Of a DNA stretch of 64,000 nt, positions 37,303-47,205 are shown in pieces. Source of the stretch: Desulfopila aestuarii DSM 18488 (GTDB lineage: Bacteria > Desulfobacterota > Desulfobulbia > Desulfobulbales > Desulfocapsaceae). Within the stretch, counting starts at the first letter, position 1. Each line of letters begins with the position of its first letter. The DNA is taken from assembly GCF_900143695.1 (NCBI RefSeq), contig NZ_FRFE01000014.1:1-64000 (forward strand), in the 5' to 3' direction. The notes beneath the pieces were generated by a model, which did not search any database, was not told the DNA's origin, and saw only the letters and a list, made by a program, of their open reading frames with translations. A program made the translations under genes and the position numbers.

Positions 37303-38325
37303 ATGCCTAAAGGTCCCGCAGAGATTCACGACAGAATCAGCATTGGCGGGATAAAGCTGAGCCCGGAGCTGGCTCAGTTCTCCTGTAGCTGCCCTAAAAA
37401 CGACCCCAATTTTCTCACCTCGCTGCTTCAAGCAATCGCCGGACAACAGATCAATATTGTCTACTTCAGTCTCACAGATGCGGGCGACAACTTCAATTTG
37501 AGCTTTTGCATCGAGGCTGTTCATCATCCCAATGTCGTAGGCCTTTTTCCGCATTTTGACTACCAGGTCAGCCAGGTCCAGCATCTTGATTCTGTAGGAA
37601 CTGTCACCATATTCCCCCATCGCAACAGCTTGAATCTGCTTGGCCGGGTGCTCGCCACCTGCGGCGCCGATAATCTTTCCATTTTCGGATTGCTTACCTC
37701 GATCTCCGCACTCTCCTTCACAGCACCCTACTCGAGCCTCGACGACACCGTCACAAAGCTCACAACCTTGTTGGACCTGCCGGATAATCACGCACCTTTC
37801 AGGCCCCAATCGATACTGGTAAATATGGTTGAGACTGTAGCCGTCTATTGGGAGCCGGTAATCCGGGTGTATGGCATTGACATCGTGAAGGATGTGGCAT
37901 TGCTCGAACTCACCTTCCGACCTGAAGACTGTGCACTTCTCGGTCAACTACTTATGCAGTTCAAAGAAGAAGGTCGAGGCTTTGTCATGGTCCTGCTGGA
38001 GACGACCGCCACTGGTAATCTTCGCATTTACCTCGCCCTACGTCAGGAAGTGGCTACGAGATTTCACCAACAGCTTGAGAATTTCACCCAAAAAGACTAC
38101 ACATTAAGTGCCAGACTGACAGAACAGGTTGAGGTGCTCTTTTTTCATGGCCCCCACTTCCAGGACCGGTATGGCATTGTCGAGGCGCTTTTTCGCTCAG
38201 TTAACCAGCAGGAAATCACTCTGCATCTGGTCGGTTGCACTGGCACCAGCGTCTATCTTGTAGTCGGTGATGGCGAGGCCACACGTGCCCGCGATATGCT
38301 GGCTGGAGATTTTGTCGTCCCCTGA
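37303..38325 (+). CDS. Protein with tandem ACT-like domains, unknown function
   Basis: 340 residues from ATG 37303, which has AGGAGAGG just upstream; the frame is open earlier only by overlap with the response regulator. Several ACT-like beta-alpha-beta modules can be read, e.g. around residues 30-110 (aspartate-kinase-like, I-N-I-V-Y-F-S-L...), and at the end F-H-G-P-H-F-Q-D-R-Y-G-I-V-E-A-L-F...L-V-G-C-T-G-T-S-V-Y-L-V-V. No kinase domain is present. ACT domains bind amino acids or similar ligands. It lies between the response regulator and a PAS kinase and may feed a signal to them. Confidence 0.7.
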   Translation: MPKGPAEIHDRISIGGIKLSPELAQFSCSCPKNDPNFLTSLLQAIAGQQINIVYFSLTDAGDNFNLSFCIEAVHHPNVVGLFPHFDYQVSQVQHLDSVGTVTIFPHRNSLNLLGRVLATCGADNLSIFGLLTSISALSFTAPYSSLDDTVTKLTTLLDLPDNHAPFRPQSILVNMVETVAVYWEPVIRVYGIDIVKDVALLELTFRPEDCALLGQLLMQFKEEGRGFVMVLLETTATGNLRIYLALRQEVATRFHQQLENFTQKDYTLSARLTEQVEVLFFHGPHFQDRYGIVEALFRSVNQQEITLHLVGCTGTSVYLVVGDGEATRARDMLAGDFVVP

Positions 38326-38385
38326 ACGGCACGACTCCCCACCTATATCCTCAAGCGTTCTATCGCTACAGCATGTACGAGGCCT

Positions 38386-39909
38386 ATGGAACTATTCATA
38401 CATGAACTTGACTGGCGAGTCCGTATCTTTGATGCGCTGTCGTATCCGACCCTCATTCTCAGGCCGGACCGCACCATCATCGCGGTCAACAAGGTTTTTC
38501 TCAGTAAATACAATGTTACTGAGGAAGAGGTCGTTGGCAAGACATGCCACGACGACGTGCTACCCACCCACAGCAGCCCCAAGATCCCCTGTACCACTGA
38601 CTTTTGCCCACACCTCACCGCCAAGGAATCCGCCAAAACCCGGTCTATTCAGGTTCAAACCAAAGACAAAGATGGCAACCCTTGCTGGGAAGAGCGAGTT
38701 TTCTCACCGATCATCGATGAGAACGGCAATGTCAAATATATCATCGAGTCGATTCGCGATATCAGCCGGGTCAAAAATCTCGAAAAGAAATATAGTGAGA
38801 TGCGTGAGCTCATCGACAAGGTCGTGCAGAGCTCTGTCAGCGGCATCATGGCTGCCGATCGTTCCGGCAACATTATTCTCATGAACGAAGCGGCCGAGAA
38901 GCTTTTTGGGTATTCCATTCTCGATGCCAACGAAGTCAACATTGAAAATTTTTATCCAGCTGGAGTCGCCCGTGAGATCATGCGCAAACTCCGGGATGAA
39001 TCCCTCGGTGGCAAAGGCAAACTCCCCATCACCAACGTCAATATCCTCACCCACAATAAAGAGGAAGTTCCCGTCGAGATGACCGCCGCCATCATCTATG
39101 AAGGAGAAAGAGAAGCCGCTACCGCCGCCATCTTCAACGATCTTCGGGAAAAATATGCTGTTGCCAAAAAGCTTGAAGAGGCTGAAGAACAACTGGCCCA
39201 TTCGGAAAAACTCGCCTCCATTGGTCGGCTTGCCGCCGGTGTTGCCCATGAGATCAACAATCCGCTCACCTCGATTTTACTGTATGGCAACATGATGTAT
39301 GAAGCCCTCGAGGCGGATCATCCCCTCTCAGAAAATCTCAGGTTTATCCTAGAAGATGCCCAACGATGTACTGAAATCGTCAAGAACCTTCTGGCCTACT
39401 CCCGCCAGGCTGCCCCTTCCCGTGCCGTGTTTTATCTGAATAACATGGTCAACGAGAGTCTGGCGCTTATCCGTGACCAGAAGTTTTTTATGAATGTCAA
39501 CGTTGTCAAGAATTTCGATGACCACCAGATTCTCGTCAATGCAGACAAAAATCAACTCTGCCAGGTGCTGATCAACCTGCTCATTAACGCCTTCGACGCC
39601 ATGGAGCACAAGGGCACCCTCACCCTCACCACCTATCGGGATCTTGAGAATCACCGGGCATTTATCGAAGTGAGCGACACGGGCTGCGGTATTCCCGAAC
39701 AAAACCTTTCCAAGATCTTCGATCCGTTTTTTACAACCAAAGAGCTTGGCAAGGGTACTGGCCTCGGGCTCAGTATGGCTTATGGAATCATGAAGGAAAA
39801 TCAGGGTTCCATTTCTATCAAATCGACAGGCCCAGAAGGAACAACCATTCTACTGGAACTCCCTGAGGAACCGGTTACCGACGAGTTTGCCTTTGTCTCA
39901 ATCGGCTGA
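38386..39909 (+). CDS. Soluble PAS-PAS histidine kinase
   Basis: 507 residues with no membrane helix, so cytoplasmic. PAS 1 covers about 10-130 and contains a Cys set (C-H-D-D-V-L...K-I-P-C-T-T-D-F-C) that could hold a cofactor. PAS 2 covers about 140-255, HisKA has H288 in A-H-E-I-N-N-P-L-T, and the ATPase has N-L-L-I-N-A-F-D-A and G-T-G-L-G-L-S. It starts 60 bases after the ACT-like gene. The orphan receiver at 36846 has no other kinase nearby, so the pair may form one pathway that follows C1 or redox state. Confidence 0.92.
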   Translation: MELFIHELDWRVRIFDALSYPTLILRPDRTIIAVNKVFLSKYNVTEEEVVGKTCHDDVLPTHSSPKIPCTTDFCPHLTAKESAKTRSIQVQTKDKDGNPCWEERVFSPIIDENGNVKYIIESIRDISRVKNLEKKYSEMRELIDKVVQSSVSGIMAADRSGNIILMNEAAEKLFGYSILDANEVNIENFYPAGVAREIMRKLRDESLGGKGKLPITNVNILTHNKEEVPVEMTAAIIYEGEREAATAAIFNDLREKYAVAKKLEEAEEQLAHSEKLASIGRLAAGVAHEINNPLTSILLYGNMMYEALEADHPLSENLRFILEDAQRCTEIVKNLLAYSRQAAPSRAVFYLNNMVNESLALIRDQKFFMNVNVVKNFDDHQILVNADKNQLCQVLINLLINAFDAMEHKGTLTLTTYRDLENHRAFIEVSDTGCGIPEQNLSKIFDPFFTTKELGKGTGLGLSMAYGIMKENQGSISIKSTGPEGTTILLELPEEPVTDEFAFVSIG

Positions 39910-40337
39910 GAACGATTTCTCTCCCAGGCTGATGACACCATGTACAGGTCTAGCTGACACCGTGTTTTTTTATCTGTTACGACATTATCCAATCACGTTT
40001 TATGAGGAGATATCATCATCTCAAACCCCTTGCCTAAAGTCGAAATCAACAAGAAAAATGAAATAATAGAATAAAAAAATATTATAAGAATTGTGGAATT
40101 CACGCACGATACCAGTTATAAGAAATGATGGGTTCTCGACCAAGTCTGAATGCAATTTATCAATCGACGCTCGGCCCCATGGAGAAAACGCCACATGGTG
40201 TCCCAGCCTTGAGGAGGAGCCGCACGCCTGTTCACATTGCATTTGAATGTGCAAGATAGTGACATTTCACACCTCGTGTTTTGTGAAACGCTAGTCCGAT
40301 AAATCCATCAACATTACAGAGGGTAAAGAGACTTATT
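39910..40337. other. Intergenic region ahead of the membrane Hdr-like pair
   Basis: About 430 bases with no gene. TTTCACA (40265-40271) and TGTGAAA (40282-40288) form a dyad about 50 bases before the start codon, and GTGA-N4-TCAC (40259-40270) overlaps it. A CRP/FNR-type or other operator is possible but the spacing fits none that I know. Confidence 0.35.
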
Positions 40338-42059
40338 ATGAATTTCAGCACACTTCTGGCATTGTCTGTTGTTATCTGTCTGGTCGGTTTGGCTCTACGT
40401 TTATACGTCTGGTTTTCTCAGGGAATCCACCCCCCCACCTCGTCTCTTTCGCTTGGAGATAGAATCAGCGCCGGACTTCAGTCCACAAGCAAGGTTCTAT
40501 TTGGCGGTGGCATTGTGACCATCATCAAGTCATTTTTTTCCGATCTCCTTTTTCAACAGCGGATCATTCAGAAATCAGCGTTACGCTGGGCTGCCCATAC
40601 CCTCATCTTCACCGGCTTCATCCTGCTGCTACTGATGCACGGCATGGAAACTGTAATCAGCCAGAAACTCTTTACCGGGTACGAGTCAACCCTGAACCCT
40701 TATCTCTTTCTCCGCAACCTTTTCGGCCTGATGGTCCTGGCCGGGGTTGGCATCGCCGTTTATCGTCGCATTACTTTAAAACCAAAGCGACTCAAGTCCT
40801 ATCCAAGTGATTGGGCCGCTCTTATTTTTGTCGGCGGCATCATCCTCTCAGGCATGCTGCTAGAAGGTTCCCGCATCTCCTCCTACACCATTTTCCAGGG
40901 TATGGTTGAGGAGTATGGAGCTTTTGATGAAGATGAAACACTTGCCCTCGAAGCGTTCTGGGTTGCTGAAAACGGTTTGGTTTCACCCAATATCTCCGGC
41001 CCCATCAATCAGGAACAGATCGAGATGGGCCGCGAGGCCAACGGTAGCAGTTGTATTGAATGCCACGCAGCCAACAGCTCCGCTTTTGCCAGCTTCACCC
41101 TGAAAGGTATAACAAGGCCTTTTGCCTGGATATTGGGTGACTCAGCAGCTGTGAGCTTCTTCACTTTCCTTCATGCTGCTTTCTGCCTCGCCTTTCTTGC
41201 CTGGCTGCCATTCAGCAAGATGTTCCATGTGGTGGCTGCACCAGTGAGTCTTCTGGTCAACAGCATCCTTGGCAAGGAAAATGGGACACCTGCCAACCTG
41301 CTCAATCGTCAGATGGTTGGCCTTTCCGCCTGTACACATTGCGGTTCCTGCTCTCTTGAATGTTCGTCGAGCATGTTTTTTGAGTCGTTTAACAACGACT
41401 TCATACTTCCGTCTGAAAAGGTCCAGTTTCTTAAAAAACTGGCCGCTGGTAAGGATATTGACCGGGCAACCAAAAAGCGCCTGCAGGAAGGGCTCTATGT
41501 CTGCACCAGTTGCGACCGATGTACCGATATCTGTCCATCCGGCATCAATCTAAAAGAAATATTCGTCAGTGCCCGTTATGCTCTTTTGGCCGATGGCACC
41601 CCCGAAAAAACCCTGCTCAGCCACTTTTCTTTCCCGCTGGCCTTGGCCCAGAGATACACCGGTGATCATCTAAAAGCGTTAAAAGCCGTAGAAGAGGTAT
41701 TCAGGAAAACTCTGCAGAAGTTGACCGACCTGACACTGCCGCTCTCACTTTCCCGCTCAAAAGAAATGGTCAACCAGAGCTATAAGAGCTGCTACTCCTG
41801 TCAGCGCTGCACCAATATCTGCCCCGTGGTACGTAGTTATGACAACCCGATAGAAGCCCTCGACATGCTGCCTCATCAACTCATCTATAGTATCGGGATC
41901 GGCAACACCGAAGTTGCAATGGGCGCAAAAATGATCTGGAGCTGTTCTACCTGCTACCTTTGCCAGGAACACTGCCCCAATCAAGTCGAATTGACCGACA
42001 TCTTCTATACCCTGAAGAATAAGGCATTGAAGAAAATAGATTCTGGAGAGAACTCATGA
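40338..42059 (+). CDS. Membrane HdrC-like/NarI-like protein with c-type heme motif and four Cys clusters
   Basis: 573 residues. The N-terminal part has about five to six membrane helices of the NarI/DsrM type (helix 1 about 5-27; others to about 310). A c-type heme site C239-I-E-C242-H243 lies in the loop. The cytoplasmic part has four Cys clusters: C-T-H-C-G-S-C-S-L-E-C, C-T-S-C-D-R-C-T-D-I-C-P, C-Y-S-C-Q-R-C-T-N-I-C-P and C-S-T-C-Y-L-C-Q-E-H-C-P. It would exchange electrons between menaquinone and the HdrB-like protein whose start overlaps its stop (ATGA). The soluble acceptor is unknown. Confidence 0.85.
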   Translation: MNFSTLLALSVVICLVGLALRLYVWFSQGIHPPTSSLSLGDRISAGLQSTSKVLFGGGIVTIIKSFFSDLLFQQRIIQKSALRWAAHTLIFTGFILLLLMHGMETVISQKLFTGYESTLNPYLFLRNLFGLMVLAGVGIAVYRRITLKPKRLKSYPSDWAALIFVGGIILSGMLLEGSRISSYTIFQGMVEEYGAFDEDETLALEAFWVAENGLVSPNISGPINQEQIEMGREANGSSCIECHAANSSAFASFTLKGITRPFAWILGDSAAVSFFTFLHAAFCLAFLAWLPFSKMFHVVAAPVSLLVNSILGKENGTPANLLNRQMVGLSACTHCGSCSLECSSSMFFESFNNDFILPSEKVQFLKKLAAGKDIDRATKKRLQEGLYVCTSCDRCTDICPSGINLKEIFVSARYALLADGTPEKTLLSHFSFPLALAQRYTGDHLKALKAVEEVFRKTLQKLTDLTLPLSLSRSKEMVNQSYKSCYSCQRCTNICPVVRSYDNPIEALDMLPHQLIYSIGIGNTEVAMGAKMIWSCSTCYLCQEHCPNQVELTDIFYTLKNKALKKIDSGENS

Positions 42060-42985
42060 AATACGCATTCTTTCAAGGCTGCAACATCCCTGTTCGCATT
42101 CAGCAGTACGCACTTGCCACTGAAGCAGTATTGAACAAGTTCGGCGTTGAGCTGCAGGTCATGCGCGATTTCAATTGCTGCGGCTATCCGATGCGCAATG
42201 TTGATGAAAAGTCCTATATTCTGCCCTCGGTACGTAACCTCGCCGTCGCGGAAAAAGCAGGTCTCGATATCATGGTGATCTGCAACTGCTGCTTTCAGAG
42301 TCTGAAGAAAGCTGCCAGTATAATGGCTAAAAATCCCGAACTCGCCGCTGAGCTGAACGGGATGTTAGCCAAAGAGGGGCTCCGCTATACTGGAGCAACC
42401 ACAATTAAGCATTACCTTACCGTGCTCCACACCGATATCGGAATTGCAGCCATCAAGGAAAAGCTTGTCTACCGCTTCAAAGGTCTCAACAGTGCGGTAA
42501 TCCACGGCTGCCACCTGCTTCGTCCCCGGGAGATTATGGGTTTCGACGACTCCTTCGTGCCGAAAATCACCGAAGATCTCATGGCTGTTGCTGGTGCGAC
42601 GAGTCTCGACTGGCTGGGTCGTCTTGAATGTTGTGGAGCCGCATTGGCCGGCTTCAACGATGAGCTTTCGATCAGGTTGCTCAATGAAAAAATATCCGGA
42701 GCCAAGGCTGCAGGAGCCCAATACATCACCCCCATCTGTTCCTACTGCCATCTCCAGTTCGACACGGCACAGGTCAACAGCCTCAAGGATGAGTCGGCTG
42801 CTGAACCCTTCCCGGTATTACTCTATCCGCAGCTGCTTGGGCTCTGTCTCGGTATCGATGCAGCATCACTGGGTTTAGCCCAGAACCAGACAATCACCAG
42901 CCAGCATATAAGTAATCTGACCGCCCTCCTCGGGCCACCAGTGGAAGAGAAAAAATCCCGCAAAAAGGCTAAAGCTACTTCATAA
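42056..42985 (+). CDS. hdrB: HdrB-like CCG-domain protein
   Basis: 309 residues with the two CCG regions of HdrB: F-F-Q-G-C-N-I-P near the start, D-F-N-C-C-G-Y-P and C-N-C-C-F-Q-S-L in the first half; H-G-C-H-L-L-R-P, L-E-C-C-G-A-A-L and I-C-S-Y-C-H-L-Q in the second. These bind non-cubane 4Fe-4S clusters that reduce disulfides or a similar substrate. It is translationally coupled to the membrane protein before it and closed by a terminator. The substrate is unknown. It differs from the Sec-containing HdrCB in having all Cys. Confidence 0.92.
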   Translation: MKYAFFQGCNIPVRIQQYALATEAVLNKFGVELQVMRDFNCCGYPMRNVDEKSYILPSVRNLAVAEKAGLDIMVICNCCFQSLKKAASIMAKNPELAAELNGMLAKEGLRYTGATTIKHYLTVLHTDIGIAAIKEKLVYRFKGLNSAVIHGCHLLRPREIMGFDDSFVPKITEDLMAVAGATSLDWLGRLECCGAALAGFNDELSIRLLNEKISGAKAAGAQYITPICSYCHLQFDTAQVNSLKDESAAEPFPVLLYPQLLGLCLGIDAASLGLAQNQTITSQHISNLTALLGPPVEEKKSRKKAKATS

Positions 42986-43025
42986 AAATTACCTGTAATC
43001 TCTTGCCTTCCCCGGCAAGTTGACA

Positions 43026-43061
43026 GCCGCCTCCCAACTTTTGTTGCGAGGCGGCTTTTTT
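43026..43061 (+). terminator. Rho-independent terminator after hdrB
   Basis: GCCGCCTC pairs with GAGGCGGC across a 14-base loop and is followed by six T. It lies about 40 bases after the hdrB stop. Confidence 0.9.
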
Positions 43062-43150
43062 CTTTCATAAATCTCAGGAATGGTTATATCTATCAAATGT
43101 CGTTTGAACCATCTCACAAACTTTTTACCCACATAACGAATGGAGTACAC

Positions 43151-43909
43151 ATGGGCAAGGTAATAGCATTTGCAGGCAAAGGCGGCGTTGGCAAAACCAC
43201 TGTGGCGACACTTGTTATCCGGCATCTCTCCGTCAATGGTGAGACACCGATTCTCGCGGTTGACGCAGATCCCAACAGCAATCTCGGCGAAACCATGGGG
43301 GTAGACGTACACACCACCATCGGCGATATCCGTGAAAATTATATGCGCGATCCGCAGGGCATCCCCTCTGGTATGGATAAGATCAATTACCTGGAGACTC
43401 TGGTAGAGCAGGCACTCATTGAAAAACCGACCTTCGACCTGCTGGTCATGGGCCGTCAGGAAGGCCAGGGTTGCTACTGCATGGTCAACAATATCCTTAA
43501 CAACTTCACTGATCGGTTAGAAGCAAGCTATAAATATCTTGTAGTAGATAATGAGGCGGGTATGGAACACCTAAGCCGCCGTACATCCGGCAAAGTGGAC
43601 ATGCTCTACCTCGTGACCGATTACTCGCTTCGCGGTCTACGCGCCGTACGCAGGATTCATGACATGCTGGCCAGCCTCAAACTGAACGTCAAGAATATCG
43701 GTATAGTGGTAACACGTGCTCCAGAAGAACTGAGTGATGCCTTTTTAAAAGAGGTGGATGAAATTGGAGTTCCAATAATCGGCACCATCCCCTATGACCC
43801 GGCACTGCTTGAGTTTGATATGGAGAAACGCTCACTGATGGAACTTCCCGATGACTCTCTCGCAGTCCAGGCTGTCGGACGGATCATGTCCACACCGGTC
43901 ACTGCCTGA
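43151..43909 (+). CDS. cooC: CooC-type nickel-insertion ATPase (copy 1)
   Basis: 252 residues from ATG 43151 (M-G-K-V-I-A-F-A-G-K-G-G-V-G-K-T-T). The deviant Walker A G-K-G-G-V-G-K-T, the D-A-D-P-N-S-N-L box and the metal-binding C-Y-C in G-Q-G-C-Y-C-M mark it as a CooC-type MinD-family ATPase. It forms an ATP-dependent dimer and loads nickel into CO dehydrogenase. It is a single gene between two terminators, far from both cooS genes, so it may serve either or both. The other CooC is at 52830. Confidence 0.93.
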   Translation: MGKVIAFAGKGGVGKTTVATLVIRHLSVNGETPILAVDADPNSNLGETMGVDVHTTIGDIRENYMRDPQGIPSGMDKINYLETLVEQALIEKPTFDLLVMGRQEGQGCYCMVNNILNNFTDRLEASYKYLVVDNEAGMEHLSRRTSGKVDMLYLVTDYSLRGLRAVRRIHDMLASLKLNVKNIGIVVTRAPEELSDAFLKEVDEIGVPIIGTIPYDPALLEFDMEKRSLMELPDDSLAVQAVGRIMSTPVTA

Positions 43910-43938
43910 TTTTTTACAAACCGTTTCGTAATCACCAG

Positions 43939-43979
43939 AGGCAAAACACCCTTTCATGGGTGTTTTGCCTTTTTTTTTT
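43939..43979 (+). terminator. Strong rho-independent terminator after cooC
   Basis: A perfect 13-bp stem (AGGCAAAACACCC / GGGTGTTTTGCCT) with loop TTTCAT and nine more T. It lies about 30 bases after the stop. Confidence 0.95.
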
Positions 43980-44121
43980 GAAAAACAGCCACAATTCCCT
44001 GCCGCTTTTGACCCAGGTCAATTCACCTTTACGGCCAACCCAGTACACTATGCTTATACTGTGAGAACGACTGTGCACGACAGCCACAACCAAGTCATAC
44101 AAACCGAGACGAGGTGAGAAA

Positions 44122-44835
44122 ATGAAATGTCCGGGTCAGGATATGCAATACTGGAACGAGGACTCTATCTATGAGGTCGACTGCCCTAAATGTCATAAAC
44201 CCGTAGAGTTCTATAAGGATGACACCAACCGCCGCTGTCACCACTGCAATCACCGATTCGTTAATCCCAAAATGGATTTCGGCTGCGCCGCCTATTGCCA
44301 ATATGCCGAACAATGTCTCGGAACCCTACCCGAAGAGTTTGCCGGTGCCCAGGATGCGTTATTGAAAGACAAGGTCGCCGTAGAGGTAAAGCGGTATTTC
44401 AAAACCGACTTTCACCGCATCGGCCATGCCGCACGAGTTGCCCGCTATGCCGAAACCCTCGGGAAAAGTGAAGGAGCAAATGTAGCTGTACTACTTTGCG
44501 CGGCCTATCTTCACAATATCGGCAATACAAGCTCTGGGGAAGAACCCGAAAATTCAACATCGGCGATCGCCACCGACATTCTCACCCGATTAAAAACCAA
44601 AACTGCTATGCTGGAAGCGGTTTGTGCACTATTGGAAAAAAACAACACTGCAGAAACAGATCTTGCACTGGAAATACAGCTTCTAGATGATGCTGCCAGA
44701 CTTGCCGTTCTTGAGGAGAGATGCAAACAGGATGACCCTGTTTCTTCTGAAGAAATTGAAAAAATCGTGGCAGAACTGCACTCGAATGAAGCTCGCCGTC
44801 TGGCGGAGACACTTCTTGCCAGCGCCTCTGCTTGA
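44122..44835 (+). CDS. HD-like protein with N-terminal zinc ribbon
   Basis: 237 residues. Two Cys pairs (C-P-K-C-H near residue 21 and C-H-H-C-N near 39) make a zinc ribbon, followed by more Cys (C-A-A-Y-C-x5-C). The rest resembles an HD phosphohydrolase: R-I-G-H-A-A-R-V-A-R-Y-A-E-x-L and A-A-Y-L-H-N-I-G. The family H-D pair reads H-N here, so metal binding may be changed. GAGGTGAGA precedes ATG. It may be a regulator or a nucleotide hydrolase; location between cooC and signalling genes does not decide. Confidence 0.75.
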   Translation: MKCPGQDMQYWNEDSIYEVDCPKCHKPVEFYKDDTNRRCHHCNHRFVNPKMDFGCAAYCQYAEQCLGTLPEEFAGAQDALLKDKVAVEVKRYFKTDFHRIGHAARVARYAETLGKSEGANVAVLLCAAYLHNIGNTSSGEEPENSTSAIATDILTRLKTKTAMLEAVCALLEKNNTAETDLALEIQLLDDAARLAVLEERCKQDDPVSSEEIEKIVAELHSNEARRLAETLLASASA

Positions 44836-44986
44836 AACAACGCTGTCTCCTACCTGAGTGTATCAGAAGCTATCTGCTCAGACATAATGGTCTTTTAGAA
44901 TGAACTATTTGCGCCAGCCCATTCGCAGAATAAACATCACCCTGAAAATGGATTGGCGCGAGATACCGAAAACCAAACAGGAAGGA

Positions 44987-45559
44987 TCAGTCTGAGAGTC
45001 TTTGCAACATTTCAGCAGAAAAGGATTTCGCCTGCCCTTCTTCTGGAATTTCCGCAGCCAAACGCTCAATAGCTGATACTACGTCACCTGCTTTCTCCAA
45101 ATGATCTTCGCAGATAAACGAAGCCATCGGCCCGATATAAATTGCCAGTCCTTCCTCGAGTATCCTTTTCTGCTCGTCGGAAAGGCTCACCATTACGGTT
45201 GATTGCTGCTCGGTTCTATTGGGAACTTCTACTGAGCTGTTGCTTGCTTCCTCCAGCTCTCCTGACGCGGCAGAGAGATAGCGGAGGACATCGTCGGTGA
45301 CTAACGACGGAGTTCGCATCGACGGTATCGAACCCTCCTGAAACCTATACCGTCCCGACTGAATCTCCGGCAAGAGCATAAGCGCATCATGGCCCCGCTT
45401 ATTGAAATAGTAGAGGTAAACAATGCTACCATTTTCAACCATGATCTGCGCTGAACGGTTCAACTGGGAGGTGATAAACATTGTCCCGGTCTTCTTCCCA
45501 TTACAGATCGACTTCAATTGAGAGACTATCTCCGCAAACGTTACAGTTTCCTGGGTCAT
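44987..45559 (-). CDS. DUF4388-type protein
   Basis: 190 residues. The first about 90 residues look like a DUF4388/PATAN-like domain (F-A-E-I-V-S-Q-L-K-S-I-C-N-G-K-K-T-G-T-M-F-I, then I-V-Y-L-Y-Y-F-N-K-R-G-H-D-A-L). After a Ser/Glu-rich linker, the last about 80 residues form a helical DUF8082-like tail (E-G-L-A-I-Y-I-G-P-M-A). Such proteins often act in motility or type IV pilus signalling. The ATG overlaps the stop of the Cache-HAMP relic upstream (ATGA), so the two were one operon. Confidence 0.75.
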   Translation of the reverse strand: MTQETVTFAEIVSQLKSICNGKKTGTMFITSQLNRSAQIMVENGSIVYLYYFNKRGHDALMLLPEIQSGRYRFQEGSIPSMRTPSLVTDDVLRYLSAASGELEEASNSSVEVPNRTEQQSTVMVSLSDEQKRILEEGLAIYIGPMASFICEDHLEKAGDVVSAIERLAAEIPEEGQAKSFSAEMLQRLSD

Positions 45560-46652
45560 TTTGTCTTCCGCAGTCTGTCAATTGCCATTTGCAAACTTAC
45601 CCCCATACGCTCGATAGCCCGCGCCAGGGCACCTATTTCATCACTTCTACTGCATTCATCAATCTTGGCCCCAAGCTTACCTTTACTAATTTAATCAGCT
45701 ATAAGGGTTAGATTCCTGATTGGTTGAGAAAGCCTTCGGGCCAGCAGAGTTGCTACCACCAGAACTATCGCCAGGGTCGCGCCTAGAAGAATGAATGCAT
45801 TCGTCCGGGCCTTTTGAGCGGCACTGTACGCCTCGTTGGCATCCTGCTGGACAATAAGTTTCCAGCCGAGTTTGGTAGCAGCAGTATAGGCAACGATTTT
45901 TTCCCTTCATAGTCGAAAGTAAAATTATCTGGATCAGGTTTTACACCAGCAGCAACCAGAGGGTGGCCCCCCATATCCTGAAGCTTATTTTCAATCTCGC
46001 CTTTGCCGTGGGCTATCAACCGGTTCTGTTCATCCACCAGAATTGCAAAACCGGTTTTCCCTATCCGCGTTCTGGTGATAGTTGCCGAAAGCTCCTCAAG
46101 GGTCATGGCAATGGCAATGACACCAGCAGGCTTATCCCCGTTTTTCCCGATCGGTTTTGATAAAATAAAGGCAGGCTTGCCGGAGGTCTTGCCCATCAAT
46201 ACCTGCTGGCCCATCTCACCACCGGCCATCACGTCTTTGAAATAATCGCGATCTCCATAAAACTTTGGTGCCTCACCGTCACTTCTGCCAATATTTTCGC
46301 CATCAGGACCAATGGTAAATGCGAGGTAAATCCATTTGTAGGTATCGGTTATCGTTTTCAACACCATGCTTTGGCGTGAACCTTCCATGGATTGCATGTC
46401 TGAAACAAGACTGTTCTGATCAAGAACTCGAAGATTCATGGTCGCCCATTCATCCACTCGTTGGCTCAAGTTCTCTGTATTAGCAACCAGGGCCTGGTAA
46501 ATGTTCGCGGTCCAATCTTCCCTGGCCTTGTAAATGCTGATATACCACAAACCGCCAATGGGGATCAGGGCTGTAATCAGCATTGTGATGAGAATTTGAT
46601 AGACGATAGTCAACCCACCTGAACCTGTTTTCACATTTTGCCCTTTTTCCAT
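45556..46652 (-). pseudogene. Cache-HAMP membrane sensor with frameshift and nonsense codon
   Basis: The first frame (46652 down to about 45903) gives a membrane helix, a Cache domain (W-I-Y-L-A-F-T-I-G-P-D-G, R-D-Y-F-K-D-V) and the expected F-D-Y-E-G-K-K. In a run of six T (45897-45902, plus strand) the frame changes by one base. The next frame carries the Cache end (A-Y-T-A-A-T-K-L-G-W-K-L-I), the second helix and a HAMP domain, with TAA at 45691-45693 inside the HAMP, then continues to a TGA overlapping the DUF4388 start. There was never a signalling or catalytic output. Two lesions suggest a true pseudogene; the T-run alone could be a sequencing error. Confidence 0.8.
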
Positions 46653-47205
46653 TTTTCCCCTTTCAATCCGCGTAGTTTCTTTTCAATTAAGCTTTTGCAA
46701 TTCCTTAAAAAATAATCATGAAACCATGTTTCCATTTCATCGTGGCATGAAATTTCCTTCCCTGGTTGTATCGTGTTTTGGTCGGCCCTCATCGGACAAT
46801 CCAACAACAGATACATATTCACACCAGCATCATGCGACAATTATCAAAACACCTACCTTAATTACACCGACCAGACAAGATAATTTTGGACATAACCAGT
46901 ATTTAGACAATATATAGAGTTTTCATGTTATAGTAACTGGAAGCTGTCTGTACAGAATTATGAAGTTCACACATCTGGCTCTATTGCCTATAGGGGGAGA
47001 GGTGGTGATTGCTGAAGATCAATAGCCCCAGAAGCCGGTGATACCCTTCACCGGTCAACATTCCCTTACATTTCTACACGGCTACTGGCCTTATGAAGTG
47101 ATATGATATTGGCTTGCCATTAAAAGCAATTTTAAGGTAGCTTTTAATAGAGATAAAAAAAAAACCAGACGACGACCGCGAAGCGGTCAGACTGCAGGAT
47201 GAACC
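46653..47205. other. Divergent spacer with two hairpins
   Basis: About 550 bases without a gene between the broken sensor and a diguanylate cyclase. CCGGTGA/TCACCGG (47035-47054) and ATTAAAAGC/GCTTTTAAT (47119-47148) can form stems in the leader of the cyclase. No known riboswitch core was seen. Confidence 0.4.
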
